The notes beneath the pieces are model-generated. The model had not been told where the DNA came from, did no database searches, and saw nothing but the letters and a program-made list of their open reading frames with translations. A stretch of DNA of 64,000 bases from Chitinophagaceae bacterium (GTDB lineage Bacteria > Bacteroidota > Bacteroidia > Chitinophagales > Chitinophagaceae): NCBI GenBank assembly GCA_016710935.1, contig JADJTY010000003.1:248001-312000 (forward strand), in the 5' to 3' direction. The position numbers and the translations under genes are program-made. Below, in pieces: positions 17,701 through 25,551 of this stretch. Every line of letters starts with the position of its first letter. Positions within the stretch are counted from its first letter, which is position 1.

Positions 17701-17997
17701 ATGCAAACAGAAGAAATGATCATTATAAATGAATTTTGTATTCACCATAATATTGATCCTGGCTTTATAGATGCATTAAAAAATTCAGGATTAATTGAAG
17801 TAACCATTACCGGTGAAAAATTATTTATGCCTGAAAGTCAGCTCCCCTACCTGGAAAAATTAGTGCGGTTGCATTATGAGATGGATATAAATCTTGAAGG
17901 AATTGAAACCATTACTTACCTCTTAAACAGGATGACAGACATGCAACAACAGATCATGCATTTAAACAACAGGCTCCTGATCTATGAAAATGTTTAA
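17701..17997 (+). CDS. cbpM: Chaperone modulator CbpM (MerR-like)
   Basis: The protein is 98 residues, seven bases after cbpA. It has the short winged-helix-like CbpM layout: an N-terminal block ending EFCIHHNIDPGF, a middle ITGEKLFMPESQLPYLEKLVRLHYEM, and a C-terminal helix (LNRMTDMQQQIMHLNNRL). CbpM binds the J domain of CbpA and blocks its stimulation of DnaK and its DNA binding. The position right after cbpA, in the same direction, is the usual operon order. Assignment rests on length, pattern and neighbourhood. Confidence 0.85.
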   Translation: MQTEEMIIINEFCIHHNIDPGFIDALKNSGLIEVTITGEKLFMPESQLPYLEKLVRLHYEMDINLEGIETITYLLNRMTDMQQQIMHLNNRLLIYENV

Positions 17998-18046
17998 AGC
18001 AAACAATTTTTTCGGTTCTGCTTTTTTTGAATAAATCAATGTACCA

Positions 18047-18589
18047 ATGGTTGACAGTCTGCTCCAGCTTTTTAAAGAACACCAGGATCTTGCCATTGTT
18101 ATCAGTATCTGTGCCAGCATACTTGTTGCGGTATTGGGTGTTGTGCCCAGTGTATTCATAACGGCGGCCAATATTCTGTTTTTTGGTTTCTGGAACGGAC
18201 TGTTCATTTCCTTTTTGGGGGAAGCCCTGGGGGCGGGCATTGCATTTTTATTATACCGGAAAGGGTTTAAAAAACCTGTTGAAAAAAAGCTGGATACCTA
18301 TCCCAGGGTAAAAAGGCTGATAGATGCAGAAAATAAAGAAGCATTTTACCTGGTACTTGCTTTACGGTTAATTCCATTTGTACCAAGCGGGTTAATAACT
18401 TTTGCCGCGGCAGTAGGAAGAATTTCTTTTCCTGTTTTTATCGCTGCCAGTTCAACAGGTAAACTACCGGCATTGTTTATAGAGGCTTATGCAGTTAATG
18501 CAGTCACGGATTTTGGCTGGCAGGGTAAATTGATCCTGGTTATAACTGCCCTGGTTTTATTGTATTGGGTGATCTCAAAAAAGAAATAA
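18047..18589 (+). CDS. VTT-domain (TVP38/TMEM64-family) membrane protein
   Basis: The protein is 180 residues with four to five membrane segments. Family features are LGVVPSVFITAANILFFG, GEALGAGIAFLLYRKGFK and the signature LALRLIPFVPSGLITFAAAVGRISF with the Arg and Pro typical of the SNARE-associated VTT domain. Homologues in eukaryotes act as lipid scramblases, and bacterial ones are implicated in lipid or undecaprenyl-phosphate handling. It lies 49 bases after cbpM and may share its transcript. Its stop abuts that of the convergent membrane gene. Confidence 0.88.
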   Translation: MVDSLLQLFKEHQDLAIVISICASILVAVLGVVPSVFITAANILFFGFWNGLFISFLGEALGAGIAFLLYRKGFKKPVEKKLDTYPRVKRLIDAENKEAFYLVLALRLIPFVPSGLITFAAAVGRISFPVFIAASSTGKLPALFIEAYAVNAVTDFGWQGKLILVITALVLLYWVISKKK

Positions 18590-18952
18590 TCATTCTACAA
18601 ATTTTCTTCCTTTTGCCATTACCAGGAAAACGATGGCAGTTATAAAGCCCATCAGAATAAAACCAACGATCCACAAAGCTTTTTCACCGTCCCTTGCAGT
18701 TTTATTTTTTGCAACATGTAGAATGCCCAGTATGCGGTAAGTAAGGCTGGAGAAGCCCAGTACAACAGCCGAAATGATCACCTGCGGACTGAAAATGGTA
18801 TTTAAAATTAAAAACGGGCTTGGTTCATCGCCCCTGAAATCATCAACGGTACGTATAACACCCAGTATGGCCTGGAAATAAAAAATAAGAAAAGCTACCA
18901 TGGCAATAACCGAGATTATAAAAACCAGGAGGAAAGTATTATATTTAGTCAT
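18590..18952 (-). CDS. Four-helix membrane protein, unknown
   Basis: The protein is 120 residues with four hydrophobic segments (about 8-28, 45-66, 67-80 and 92-113). The loop carries RTVDDFRGDEPSPF. A short basic stretch (HVAKNKTARDGEKAL) separates the last two helices, and the end is basic (MAKGRKF). No motif tells me the function. The minus-strand sequence TAGATTTA upstream is close to a -7 box. It is divergent from the secreted protein at 19002 and converges directly with the VTT gene, with no gap between stops. Confidence 0.7.
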   Translation of the reverse strand: MTKYNTFLLVFIISVIAMVAFLIFYFQAILGVIRTVDDFRGDEPSPFLILNTIFSPQVIISAVVLGFSSLTYRILGILHVAKNKTARDGEKALWIVGFILMGFITAIVFLVMAKGRKFVE

Positions 18953-18976
18953 GTTTTTTTTCTTAAATCTACCATT

Positions 18977-18984
18977 TAGTTTTG
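18977..18984 (+). promoter_or_regulatory. -7 box before the secreted protein gene
   Basis: TAGTTTTG matches TAnnTTTG, 17 bases before the ATG at 19002. No clear -33 TTG. Confidence 0.45.
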
Positions 18985-19001
18985 ATAATTAAAATGCTGT
19001 T

Positions 19002-19475
19002 ATGAAAATAAAAAAACTGCTGCTTTTAATAATTGCGATTACCGGAGGTTTTAACGCAATTGCCCAGGCAAGTAAAACCGATTCGGCACAGGCAGCAAAA
19101 ACCCTTCACGAACTCTTACGCATTTGCCGCTCGGTTAATTTTGCCGATCCCAATGTGACCAAACTGGGTACGTTTTACCAAGCCGCACCTTACATAGTTT
19201 ACCGGGGCGATGATAAAAGCCGGGCCTGGAAAGTAATGTCGGATTATACAAAAGAATATGATAAGAAGGGGGTTGATGATATTTGCGAACGTATAAACAG
19301 AACGGCCAACCAGGACAGCAGTGGATACAAAATTATTAATTACCGCAGCGAAAAGGAATCGGAAGGAACCTGGCATGTGCTGATGGTTTCCTATAAAAAG
19401 AAAGGCGTTGAAAGAACGGCCGCTTATGCTTTTTTAAAAATTGGCAATAAATTCGGGCTGGGTGATATTGATTAA
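19002..19475 (+). CDS. Secreted protein of unknown function
   Basis: The protein is 157 residues with signal peptide MKIKKLLLLIIAITGGFNAIAQ. The mature chain has a helical start (KTLHELLRICRSVNFADP), a strand-rich middle with APYIVYRGDDKSRAWK, a DDICERINRTAN loop, then strands (YKIINYRSEKESEGTWHVLMVSY). I recognise no family. It has its own -7 box and converges with the GreA-like gene nine bases away, so it is probably monocistronic. Likely periplasmic. Confidence 0.7.
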   Translation: MKIKKLLLLIIAITGGFNAIAQASKTDSAQAAKTLHELLRICRSVNFADPNVTKLGTFYQAAPYIVYRGDDKSRAWKVMSDYTKEYDKKGVDDICERINRTANQDSSGYKIINYRSEKESEGTWHVLMVSYKKKGVERTAAYAFLKIGNKFGLGDID

Positions 19476-19484
19476 TCCCCTGCC

Positions 19485-19934
19485 TTATTCAATATCTTCT
19501 ATCATATATTCTCTATTATTTACAAAGGCAGTTTCTCCCCTTTTTAGTCCCATCAGCTTTTGACCTAACGGGGATTGCGGTGATAATGCAATGACAGTAC
19601 TATTATCTATAACCGCTTTGCCCGATGCAATACTCACAAACAGGTATCCATGGTTGGTTTTAACCAGGCTGCCATTCACAATCAGGTTTGCAGTCAGGGT
19701 TGGATCGATCTTTTCCAATGCAGTTTTTTGAGCCGTTACTTCCTGCAATTGAGCCCGGGTATTGGCCTGTTCTATCTGCAACATGGCCAGTGCAGTTTCA
19801 TGCTTATCTCCGGCAGTGCTTTTGGTTTCGTTGGCCCCGCTTTCTTTCAGGTCATCCAAAACTTTTTGAAGCAGGGCCACTTTATTATGTATTACCTCCA
19901 GGTAATGATCGTATATTTTTTGTTTGAGATTCAT
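19485..19934 (-). CDS. GreA/GreB-like protein
   Basis: The protein is 149 residues with the two-part GreA layout: an N-terminal helix pair (about 1-80) including STAGDKHETALAMLQ, a variant of the SAGDK-ET motif of transcript cleavage factors, and a C-terminal beta domain (LVKTNHGYLFVSI, IALSPQSPLGQKLMGLKRGE). GreA relieves backtracked RNA polymerase. The N-terminal coil is slightly shorter than in GreA (about 158 residues), so it may be a Gre-like regulator of polymerase rather than GreA itself. Bacteroidota genomes often carry such paralogues. Cytoplasmic. Confidence 0.8.
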   Translation of the reverse strand: MNLKQKIYDHYLEVIHNKVALLQKVLDDLKESGANETKSTAGDKHETALAMLQIEQANTRAQLQEVTAQKTALEKIDPTLTANLIVNGSLVKTNHGYLFVSIASGKAVIDNSTVIALSPQSPLGQKLMGLKRGETAFVNNREYMIEDIE

Positions 19935-20020
19935 GAACAGTAAAAATAACCAAAGCCAACAACAAATAATTTTTTAAGCAATCAACATTTCAATTTACAT
20001 TTATCAAATAAAAAATATCT

Positions 20021-20629
20021 ATGTTTATTCGCATAGCAATAATTATTTCCTCCATTATTTTGTTAAGCTGCAATCAAACGGGTAAATATTATCCGCCCGG
20101 CGGGAAAGATAGCGCTAAAGCAGATAGTATAGCTTCCGCTGTTCAACCTGTTGAAACAAGCCTTCCTGCAAATGACCTGCAGTTGTTTTGTAATAATGAA
20201 ATTACACCTTACTGTGTACTGCTGCCGTTACATGAATTTAAAGAAGATTATACTGATTCGTTGCTTGTAAAGGCAAAGCATAGATTCCTGCTTACACAAG
20301 ATCCTAAATCTTTTACCAGTATTGAAGTGCAGGCTTTTAGTATTGACAAGAAAAATAATTACAACACACAACTTTTTTACAAAAGGGATAAAAACGACAT
20401 AGAAGAAGGTGGCCTTGGAATTGACACGGCTTATATAGACGAAGAAAATCACCTGTATGTTATAAAAGGCTATCTGCCCAATTACATGAATATGAAATTT
20501 GTGCAGTTAAACTGGATATTGGAAGACAGGATAGCAGTTTACTTTAATTACGATGAAAAGGATGAAACCATATGGAAAAAGCGCATTGCTTCAATAATTA
20601 AAAGAGGGGTAGCATACGCTGATAAATAA
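20021..20629 (+). CDS. Lipoprotein of unknown function
   Basis: The protein is 202 residues beginning MFIRIAIIISSIILLSCNQ; the lipobox LLSC predicts acylation at Cys17. The following Lys/Ser/Ala-rich linker is typical of Bacteroidota lipoproteins. The mature domain alternates strands and charged helices (DLQLFCNNEITPYCVLL, FVQLNWILEDRIAVYFNYDEKDETIWKKR), with two Cys that may pair. No family is recognised. It is followed after 50 bases by the PhnA-domain gene with its own -7 box. Confidence 0.75.
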   Translation: MFIRIAIIISSIILLSCNQTGKYYPPGGKDSAKADSIASAVQPVETSLPANDLQLFCNNEITPYCVLLPLHEFKEDYTDSLLVKAKHRFLLTQDPKSFTSIEVQAFSIDKKNNYNTQLFYKRDKNDIEEGGLGIDTAYIDEENHLYVIKGYLPNYMNMKFVQLNWILEDRIAVYFNYDEKDETIWKKRIASIIKRGVAYADK

Positions 20630-20657
20630 GTTTTCTTCCATTCTATATTGCTTTATT

Positions 20658-20665
20658 TACTTTTG
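20658..20665 (+). promoter_or_regulatory. -7 box for the PhnA-domain gene
   Basis: TACTTTTG matches TAnnTTTG, 16 bases before the ATG at 20682. This short leader also argues against the TTG at 20673 as the start. Confidence 0.5.
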
Positions 20666-20681
20666 CAGCAAATTGAGTAAA

Positions 20682-21266
20682 ATGAAAGTAGAAGATCAGC
20701 TTGCAGCAAGAAGTGGAAACCAATGTGAATTGTGTAAAGCCGGAGATGGATTAAAATTATTTGAAGTACCACCGCAAAACGGCCTCTCGGCAGATACCAG
20801 CATTATGATATGCCCAAAATGCCTTGCACAAATTGAAAAGAAAGAAGAACTGGATAGTAAGCACTGGAAATGTTTAGCCGAAAGTATGTGGAGTGAAGTA
20901 CCTGCAGTTCAGGTTACGGCCTGGCGCATGTTGAACAGGTTGCGCAACGAAAGCTGGGCCAGCGAAAGCCTGGATATGCTATATCTGACCGATGAAAACC
21001 TTGTTTGGGCCAAAGCTACCGGTGATCATGAAAATGATGGCAGTGTTGATCTGCATAAAGACAGCAATGGCCATGTGCTTCAAAATGGCGATTCTGTAGT
21101 ACTGATAAAATCACTGGATGTTAAGGGTTCTACCCTAACCGCAAAACTGGGAACAGTTGTAAAAAACATCCGCATTGTGGAAGGCAATACCGAACAGATT
21201 GAAGGGAAGGTTGAAGGACAGCAGATCGTAATTCTCACCAAATATGTAAGAAAGCAGCAAGGCTAA
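20682..21266 (+). CDS. PhnA-domain zinc-ribbon protein
   Basis: The protein is 194 residues from the ATG at 20682. The N-terminus holds two Cys pairs, CELC and CPKC, a zinc ribbon; the C-terminus (from about 120) has the PhnA domain with HENDGSVDLHKDSNGHVLQNGDSVVLIKSLDVKGS and GTVVKNIRIVEGN. Despite the name, PhnA-like proteins (E. coli YjdM) are not proven phosphonoacetate hydrolases and their role is uncertain. This copy has the longer form with an extra helical middle (about 55-115). Cytoplasmic and probably expressed from its own promoter. Confidence 0.88.
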   Translation: MKVEDQLAARSGNQCELCKAGDGLKLFEVPPQNGLSADTSIMICPKCLAQIEKKEELDSKHWKCLAESMWSEVPAVQVTAWRMLNRLRNESWASESLDMLYLTDENLVWAKATGDHENDGSVDLHKDSNGHVLQNGDSVVLIKSLDVKGSTLTAKLGTVVKNIRIVEGNTEQIEGKVEGQQIVILTKYVRKQQG

Positions 21267-21350
21267 AAATGCTGGTATAGCATCAGTTTATGTGGTTATC
21301 GAATTGGTATATAAAAAAATATTAAATTCGGTTATCAAAAAACTTAACCA

Positions 21351-23786
21351 ATGCGTACAATTTTCTTTTGCCTGCTTGTAACCTTTTTATGCACAGCTTA
21401 TAATGCAGCCGCACAATCAGTTGCCATTAATACCGATGGCAGTACAGCAAATGCCAGTGCCTTACTTGATGTAAAAAGCATAACAAAAGGTGTGCTTATA
21501 CCGAGGATGAGCAAAACACAGAAGTATGCCATTGCTTCTCCTGCCACAGGATTGCTGATATTTCAGGATACACCCGACAGCACCGGGTTTTATTATTACA
21601 ATGGAAGTAGCTGGTTATGGCTTACCAATAATTTAACGGGCTGGAGTATTACCGGCAATGCAGGTACAGATACATCAGTTAACTTCATAGGCACCACTAC
21701 CAATATGCCGCTTCGGTTTAAATTAGACAATGGATGGGCAGGGCAACTTGACAAAGACCAACATAATTATGCTTTAGGATCGGGAGCCGGATTTGGCAAC
21801 ACAGGCGGCACAGATAATATTGCTTTAGGCGATAGTGCACTGGCGAAAGCTACTTTTACTTTTGGCAGTACGGCTATTGGTTCATCTGCACTAAAAAATA
21901 ATACCGGAGGCTTTTTTAATACGGCTTACGGCTATTTCGCCATGCGAAACAGCATGGGAGGCAGCAGTAATATTGCAGTAGGACTTCAGCCGCTTAATTT
22001 CCATAAATCCGGCGATAATAATATTGCTATAGGCAGCAGTGTATTATATAATGATACTACCGGATCTACAAACGTAGCCATCGGTTTTGAAAGTATGTTT
22101 CAAAACAGAAGCGGAACAAATAATGTGGCAATAGGAACAAGCACATTAATATCCAACAGAATTGGTAGCCATAAAGTAGCTGTGGGATATTCAGCATTAG
22201 GTGCTGATACTACAGCTGATGCTGCAAACACTGCTATAGGTGCATTTGCTTTGTATAGCAACAGGTCTGGTACAGGTAATGTTGCATTGGGGGGATATAG
22301 TTTACGTGCAAATACATCAGCAAGCCGTAATGTGGCAGTAGGAGATTCTTCATTATATACTCAATCATTCAACAATTTTGGCAACAGTTATTTTATTGAT
22401 AATACAGCCGTAGGTTCAAAAGCACTGTTCTTTAATCAACCTACCAGTAATACAAATGCGTCAAAGAATACCGGAATTGGAAGTGAAGCGCTTTATTTAA
22501 ATACCACCGGCCAGGAAAATACAGCCGTTGGTACCGGTGCGTTGCATGATAATATAACCGGCAGCCAGAATACAGCGATGGGTAGAAGTGCTCACCGCTT
22601 ATCAGCATCCGGAACCCACAATAGTTTTTTTGGCTACGAAAGTGCTTACAACTCTTCCACTGGTTTTAGAAATACGGGTATGGGTGCCTTTGCATTACGC
22701 AGTCTCGGTTCGGGAAGCAATAATGTGGCCATGGGTTACGAAGCCTTATATAACAGCACAGCATCAAACAATACAGCTGTTGGTTTTGCCGCTGCAAGAA
22801 GTTCTACCACGGCAACCGGCATTGTTGCCATTGGTGATAGTGCCTTGTATATTAATAGTGGAAGTAGTAACACTGCCATTGGCAGCCGTACTTTAAGGGA
22901 TAATACAAGCGGAGCATCTAATGTAGCCATTGGACGCAATACGCTTGAAAGTAATACGCAGTGTAGCCAGAATACTGCTGTTGGCGAATCAGCTATGGCC
23001 ACAATGAACTTTGCATCGGGCCTTTTAACCAATAATGTAGCTGTGGGTTACCGGTCTTTATTTACCGTGAACCCGGTTGCCCCAACATTTAGTGGAAATC
23101 AAAACACCGCTGTTGGTACAAGTTCAGGCGACGATGTAAGTACCGGCTATTACAATACTTTAATGGGTTACCTGGCGGGAAACGGTCTTAACACTGGATT
23201 TCAAAATACTTTTATAGGTCACACCTGCGGTGGTGCCCTTGGTGGAAGTCAAAACACGTTATTAGGCGCAAGTGCTTCTGTGACTTCAGCTTTAACTAAT
23301 GCAACGGCCATTGGATATAATGCAGATGTAACCCAAAGCAACAGCATGGTATTTGGTGATGGCAATGTTACCAAATGGGGTTTTGGCATCAATACTGCAT
23401 TTGCTAATATTCTTGAATTCAACAATACAGTAACAACAGCCAAGTTAACAACAGGTGGTGTTTGGACCAATGCCAGCGACCGTAATTTAAAAACAAACTT
23501 TAGTGAGTTGGATAGTAAAGATATACTCGACCGTATTATGCAATTGCCGGTAAACCGCTGGAGTTATAGTAAAGTGGGAAGTGGCATTACACATATTGGT
23601 CCCATGGCCCAGGATTTTTACAGACTATTTAAAACGGGTGGAGATGATAAAACAATTTCTACCATCGACCCCGCAGGTATAGCCCTAATCGGCATCCAGG
23701 AATTGAAAAAAGAAAACGATGAACTTAGAAAAGAGCTGGAAGCTTTGAAAAAAATGATGCTTGAAAAAAAGAGTAATCAATATTGA
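21351..23786 (+). CDS. Secreted YadA-head-like repeat protein with C-terminal S74 chaperone domain
   Basis: The protein is 811 residues with a signal peptide (MRTIFFCLLVTFLCTAYNAAAQ). Residues 130-670 contain roughly two dozen degenerate repeats of about 20-25 residues around NTAIGxxAL, the pattern of YadA-type head repeats that form a left-handed trimeric beta-roll. The end is an S74 intramolecular chaperone: Ser709 and Lys714 in ASDRNLK have the Ser-Lys spacing of the autoproteolytic dyad, followed by PVNRWSYSK, IGPMAQDFY and a coiled coil (about 782-805). S74 domains help fibres trimerise and then cleave themselves off. Most likely a surface fibre or adhesin. Confidence 0.88.
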   Translation: MRTIFFCLLVTFLCTAYNAAAQSVAINTDGSTANASALLDVKSITKGVLIPRMSKTQKYAIASPATGLLIFQDTPDSTGFYYYNGSSWLWLTNNLTGWSITGNAGTDTSVNFIGTTTNMPLRFKLDNGWAGQLDKDQHNYALGSGAGFGNTGGTDNIALGDSALAKATFTFGSTAIGSSALKNNTGGFFNTAYGYFAMRNSMGGSSNIAVGLQPLNFHKSGDNNIAIGSSVLYNDTTGSTNVAIGFESMFQNRSGTNNVAIGTSTLISNRIGSHKVAVGYSALGADTTADAANTAIGAFALYSNRSGTGNVALGGYSLRANTSASRNVAVGDSSLYTQSFNNFGNSYFIDNTAVGSKALFFNQPTSNTNASKNTGIGSEALYLNTTGQENTAVGTGALHDNITGSQNTAMGRSAHRLSASGTHNSFFGYESAYNSSTGFRNTGMGAFALRSLGSGSNNVAMGYEALYNSTASNNTAVGFAAARSSTTATGIVAIGDSALYINSGSSNTAIGSRTLRDNTSGASNVAIGRNTLESNTQCSQNTAVGESAMATMNFASGLLTNNVAVGYRSLFTVNPVAPTFSGNQNTAVGTSSGDDVSTGYYNTLMGYLAGNGLNTGFQNTFIGHTCGGALGGSQNTLLGASASVTSALTNATAIGYNADVTQSNSMVFGDGNVTKWGFGINTAFANILEFNNTVTTAKLTTGGVWTNASDRNLKTNFSELDSKDILDRIMQLPVNRWSYSKVGSGITHIGPMAQDFYRLFKTGGDDKTISTIDPAGIALIGIQELKKENDELRKELEALKKMMLEKKSNQY

Positions 23787-23855
23787 TCAGTTTGTAAATT
23801 CATAAATGCATGGTTAATTGTTTAAAGAACTACCTTGTCTGCCTTAACCGGCAAT

Positions 23856-24449
23856 ATGCATGAACAGTTTGATCTTTTAATTGACAGTTATCTCAGCGAT
23901 CATATCGGCATAGCTCCGGCTTTCTTATCTAAAAAGCTATCTGCCGGTCTGCAGCAAAATATTATACGGTTACAAAAAGATGAAAGGATGACCGCTGCCG
24001 GCATTGGAAATGAAGAAGTAAAAGATACCAGCCAAAAAAGGCGGAGTGATAAAATTTACTGGTTAGATAAGCAGCACAACAATCCATTTGAAAACGAATT
24101 TCTGCAACATGCCGAAGATTTTATAGAGCGGCTGAACAACACCTGTTATGCCGGTATCAATGCCTACGAATTTCATTATGCGGTTTACGAAGAAGGCAGT
24201 TTTTACAAACGGCATAAGGACCAGTTTAAAAATAACGATCATCGTAAATTTTCACTCATCACTTATTTAAATGAAGACTGGCTTGCTGCAGATGGAGGCC
24301 AGTTGCAGGTTTATCAAAATAATACCATGCAGCAGATACAACCCCATGCTCAAACCGCAGTGCTTTTTAAAAGTGATGAAACTGAACATGAAGTAATAAA
24401 AGCAAACCGAAGCAGGATGAGCATTACCGGTTGGTTGAAAATTGTATAG
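23856..24449 (+). CDS. 2-oxoglutarate/Fe(II)-dependent oxygenase
   Basis: The protein is 197 residues from the ATG at 23856; an in-frame TTG at 23835 would add seven. The double-stranded beta-helix core shows the iron triad His120-x-Asp122 (KRHKDQF) and His178 (ETEHEV), with Arg187 in NRSRMSITGW as the likely 2-oxoglutarate ligand. Flanking pieces YAVYEEGSFYKRH and SLITYLNEDW fit the prolyl-4-hydroxylase-like group. Such enzymes hydroxylate proteins or small molecules; the substrate cannot be read from sequence. No signal peptide, so cytoplasmic. Confidence 0.9.
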   Translation: MHEQFDLLIDSYLSDHIGIAPAFLSKKLSAGLQQNIIRLQKDERMTAAGIGNEEVKDTSQKRRSDKIYWLDKQHNNPFENEFLQHAEDFIERLNNTCYAGINAYEFHYAVYEEGSFYKRHKDQFKNNDHRKFSLITYLNEDWLAADGGQLQVYQNNTMQQIQPHAQTAVLFKSDETEHEVIKANRSRMSITGWLKIV

Positions 24450-24519
24450 TTATCTGCAAACAGATTATGTTTTGTATTTTCAATATCCTTTTATAACTTA
24501 CCTGAAAATGCCTGACTGA

Positions 24520-25530
24520 ATGAAGAAAGCCTTCTCCCTTTTTGTGTTCCTCCTTTTTTTTATCAGCGGCCATGCACAGGAATTAAAAGCCGACACCAAC
24601 AGGTTGGCAAAATCAAAGCCTGAAAAAGTTTTAGTAGGCATTTATGTAACCAGCATTCATGATATTGATTTTAAGGCAAAGGAATATGAGATCCATTTCT
24701 GGATCTGGTTAAGGTACAAGAACCGGAATTTTGATTTTGGGAGATTCCTGGAAATACCCAATGCAAAAACATTTACCAAACTGCTTGATTCTACCTATAT
24801 CGCTCATGACAGTGTGTTCCTGCAAATGAAAGTGCAGTGTACCATGAAGGATTCATGGAAAGTGAGCAACTACCCTTTTGACAGGCAAACTTTAAGGATA
24901 TCTTTTGAAAATTCTCAGTTCAATTCAGATTCACTGTTGTTTGTTGAAGATACAGTGGGCGAGCATTATGACTCCATTGCAGCATCCAAGGGCAGGGTAC
25001 TAAATGGCTGGAACATAGACAGCCTTACCATCAGAACAGGTAAAAAGGAATATCAAACCAATTTTGGAAATGCTGCTATTTCTCAGGCAAAGGAATCTTA
25101 CAGTACGTTCAGATTACGGATCAATATTTCCCGCCCGGTATGGGGGCTTTTCCTGAAAACTTTCCTGGGTATGTATATTGCCTTTCTCATTGCTTTTGTG
25201 TGCTTTTTTATTCATGCTGATGGAATTGATTCACGCTTTGGTTTAAGTGTGGGCTCTTTATTTGCCGTAGTTGGTAATAAATATATCATTGATTCCGCCC
25301 TGCCCGAAACCACATCTTTTACATTGGTTGATACCCTGCACGGGCTTACTTTATTTGTAATATTTATTGTAATCTCGGCCACAGCAGTATCGCTTAGATT
25401 GATCAAGCAGGACAAGATAAAACAGGCCAGGCGTTTTGATAATGTAGTAGCTGCAATTATTTTTTTACTTTACTTTCTTGCCAATATATGGTTTATATAT
25501 GCTGCTATTAAAACGGTTGATGGTAATTAA
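24520..25530 (+). CDS. Prokaryotic pentameric ligand-gated ion channel homologue
   Basis: The protein is 336 residues with signal peptide MKKAFSLFVFLLFFISGHAQ. Residues about 35-205 form a beta-rich extracellular domain; the signature YPFDRQ at 118-123 corresponds to the Cys-loop FPFD segment of pentameric channels, here without the flanking cysteines, as in GLIC and ELIC. Four membrane helices follow (about 208-230, 238-258, 270-293, 308-331). The second, pore-lining helix carries SVGSLFAVVGNKYIIDS, with an Asn and a Lys near its periplasmic end. Bacterial members gate on protons or amines. The ligand here is unknown. Confidence 0.85.
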   Translation: MKKAFSLFVFLLFFISGHAQELKADTNRLAKSKPEKVLVGIYVTSIHDIDFKAKEYEIHFWIWLRYKNRNFDFGRFLEIPNAKTFTKLLDSTYIAHDSVFLQMKVQCTMKDSWKVSNYPFDRQTLRISFENSQFNSDSLLFVEDTVGEHYDSIAASKGRVLNGWNIDSLTIRTGKKEYQTNFGNAAISQAKESYSTFRLRINISRPVWGLFLKTFLGMYIAFLIAFVCFFIHADGIDSRFGLSVGSLFAVVGNKYIIDSALPETTSFTLVDTLHGLTLFVIFIVISATAVSLRLIKQDKIKQARRFDNVVAAIIFLLYFLANIWFIYAAIKTVDGN

Positions 25531-25551
25531 TATTACCAAAGCAGCACGATC

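Noticed and set aside
21780..23340. Regular repeats resembling a CRISPR array
   Set aside because: The repeats vary, are protein-level (NTAIGxxAL), and the frame is intact throughout.
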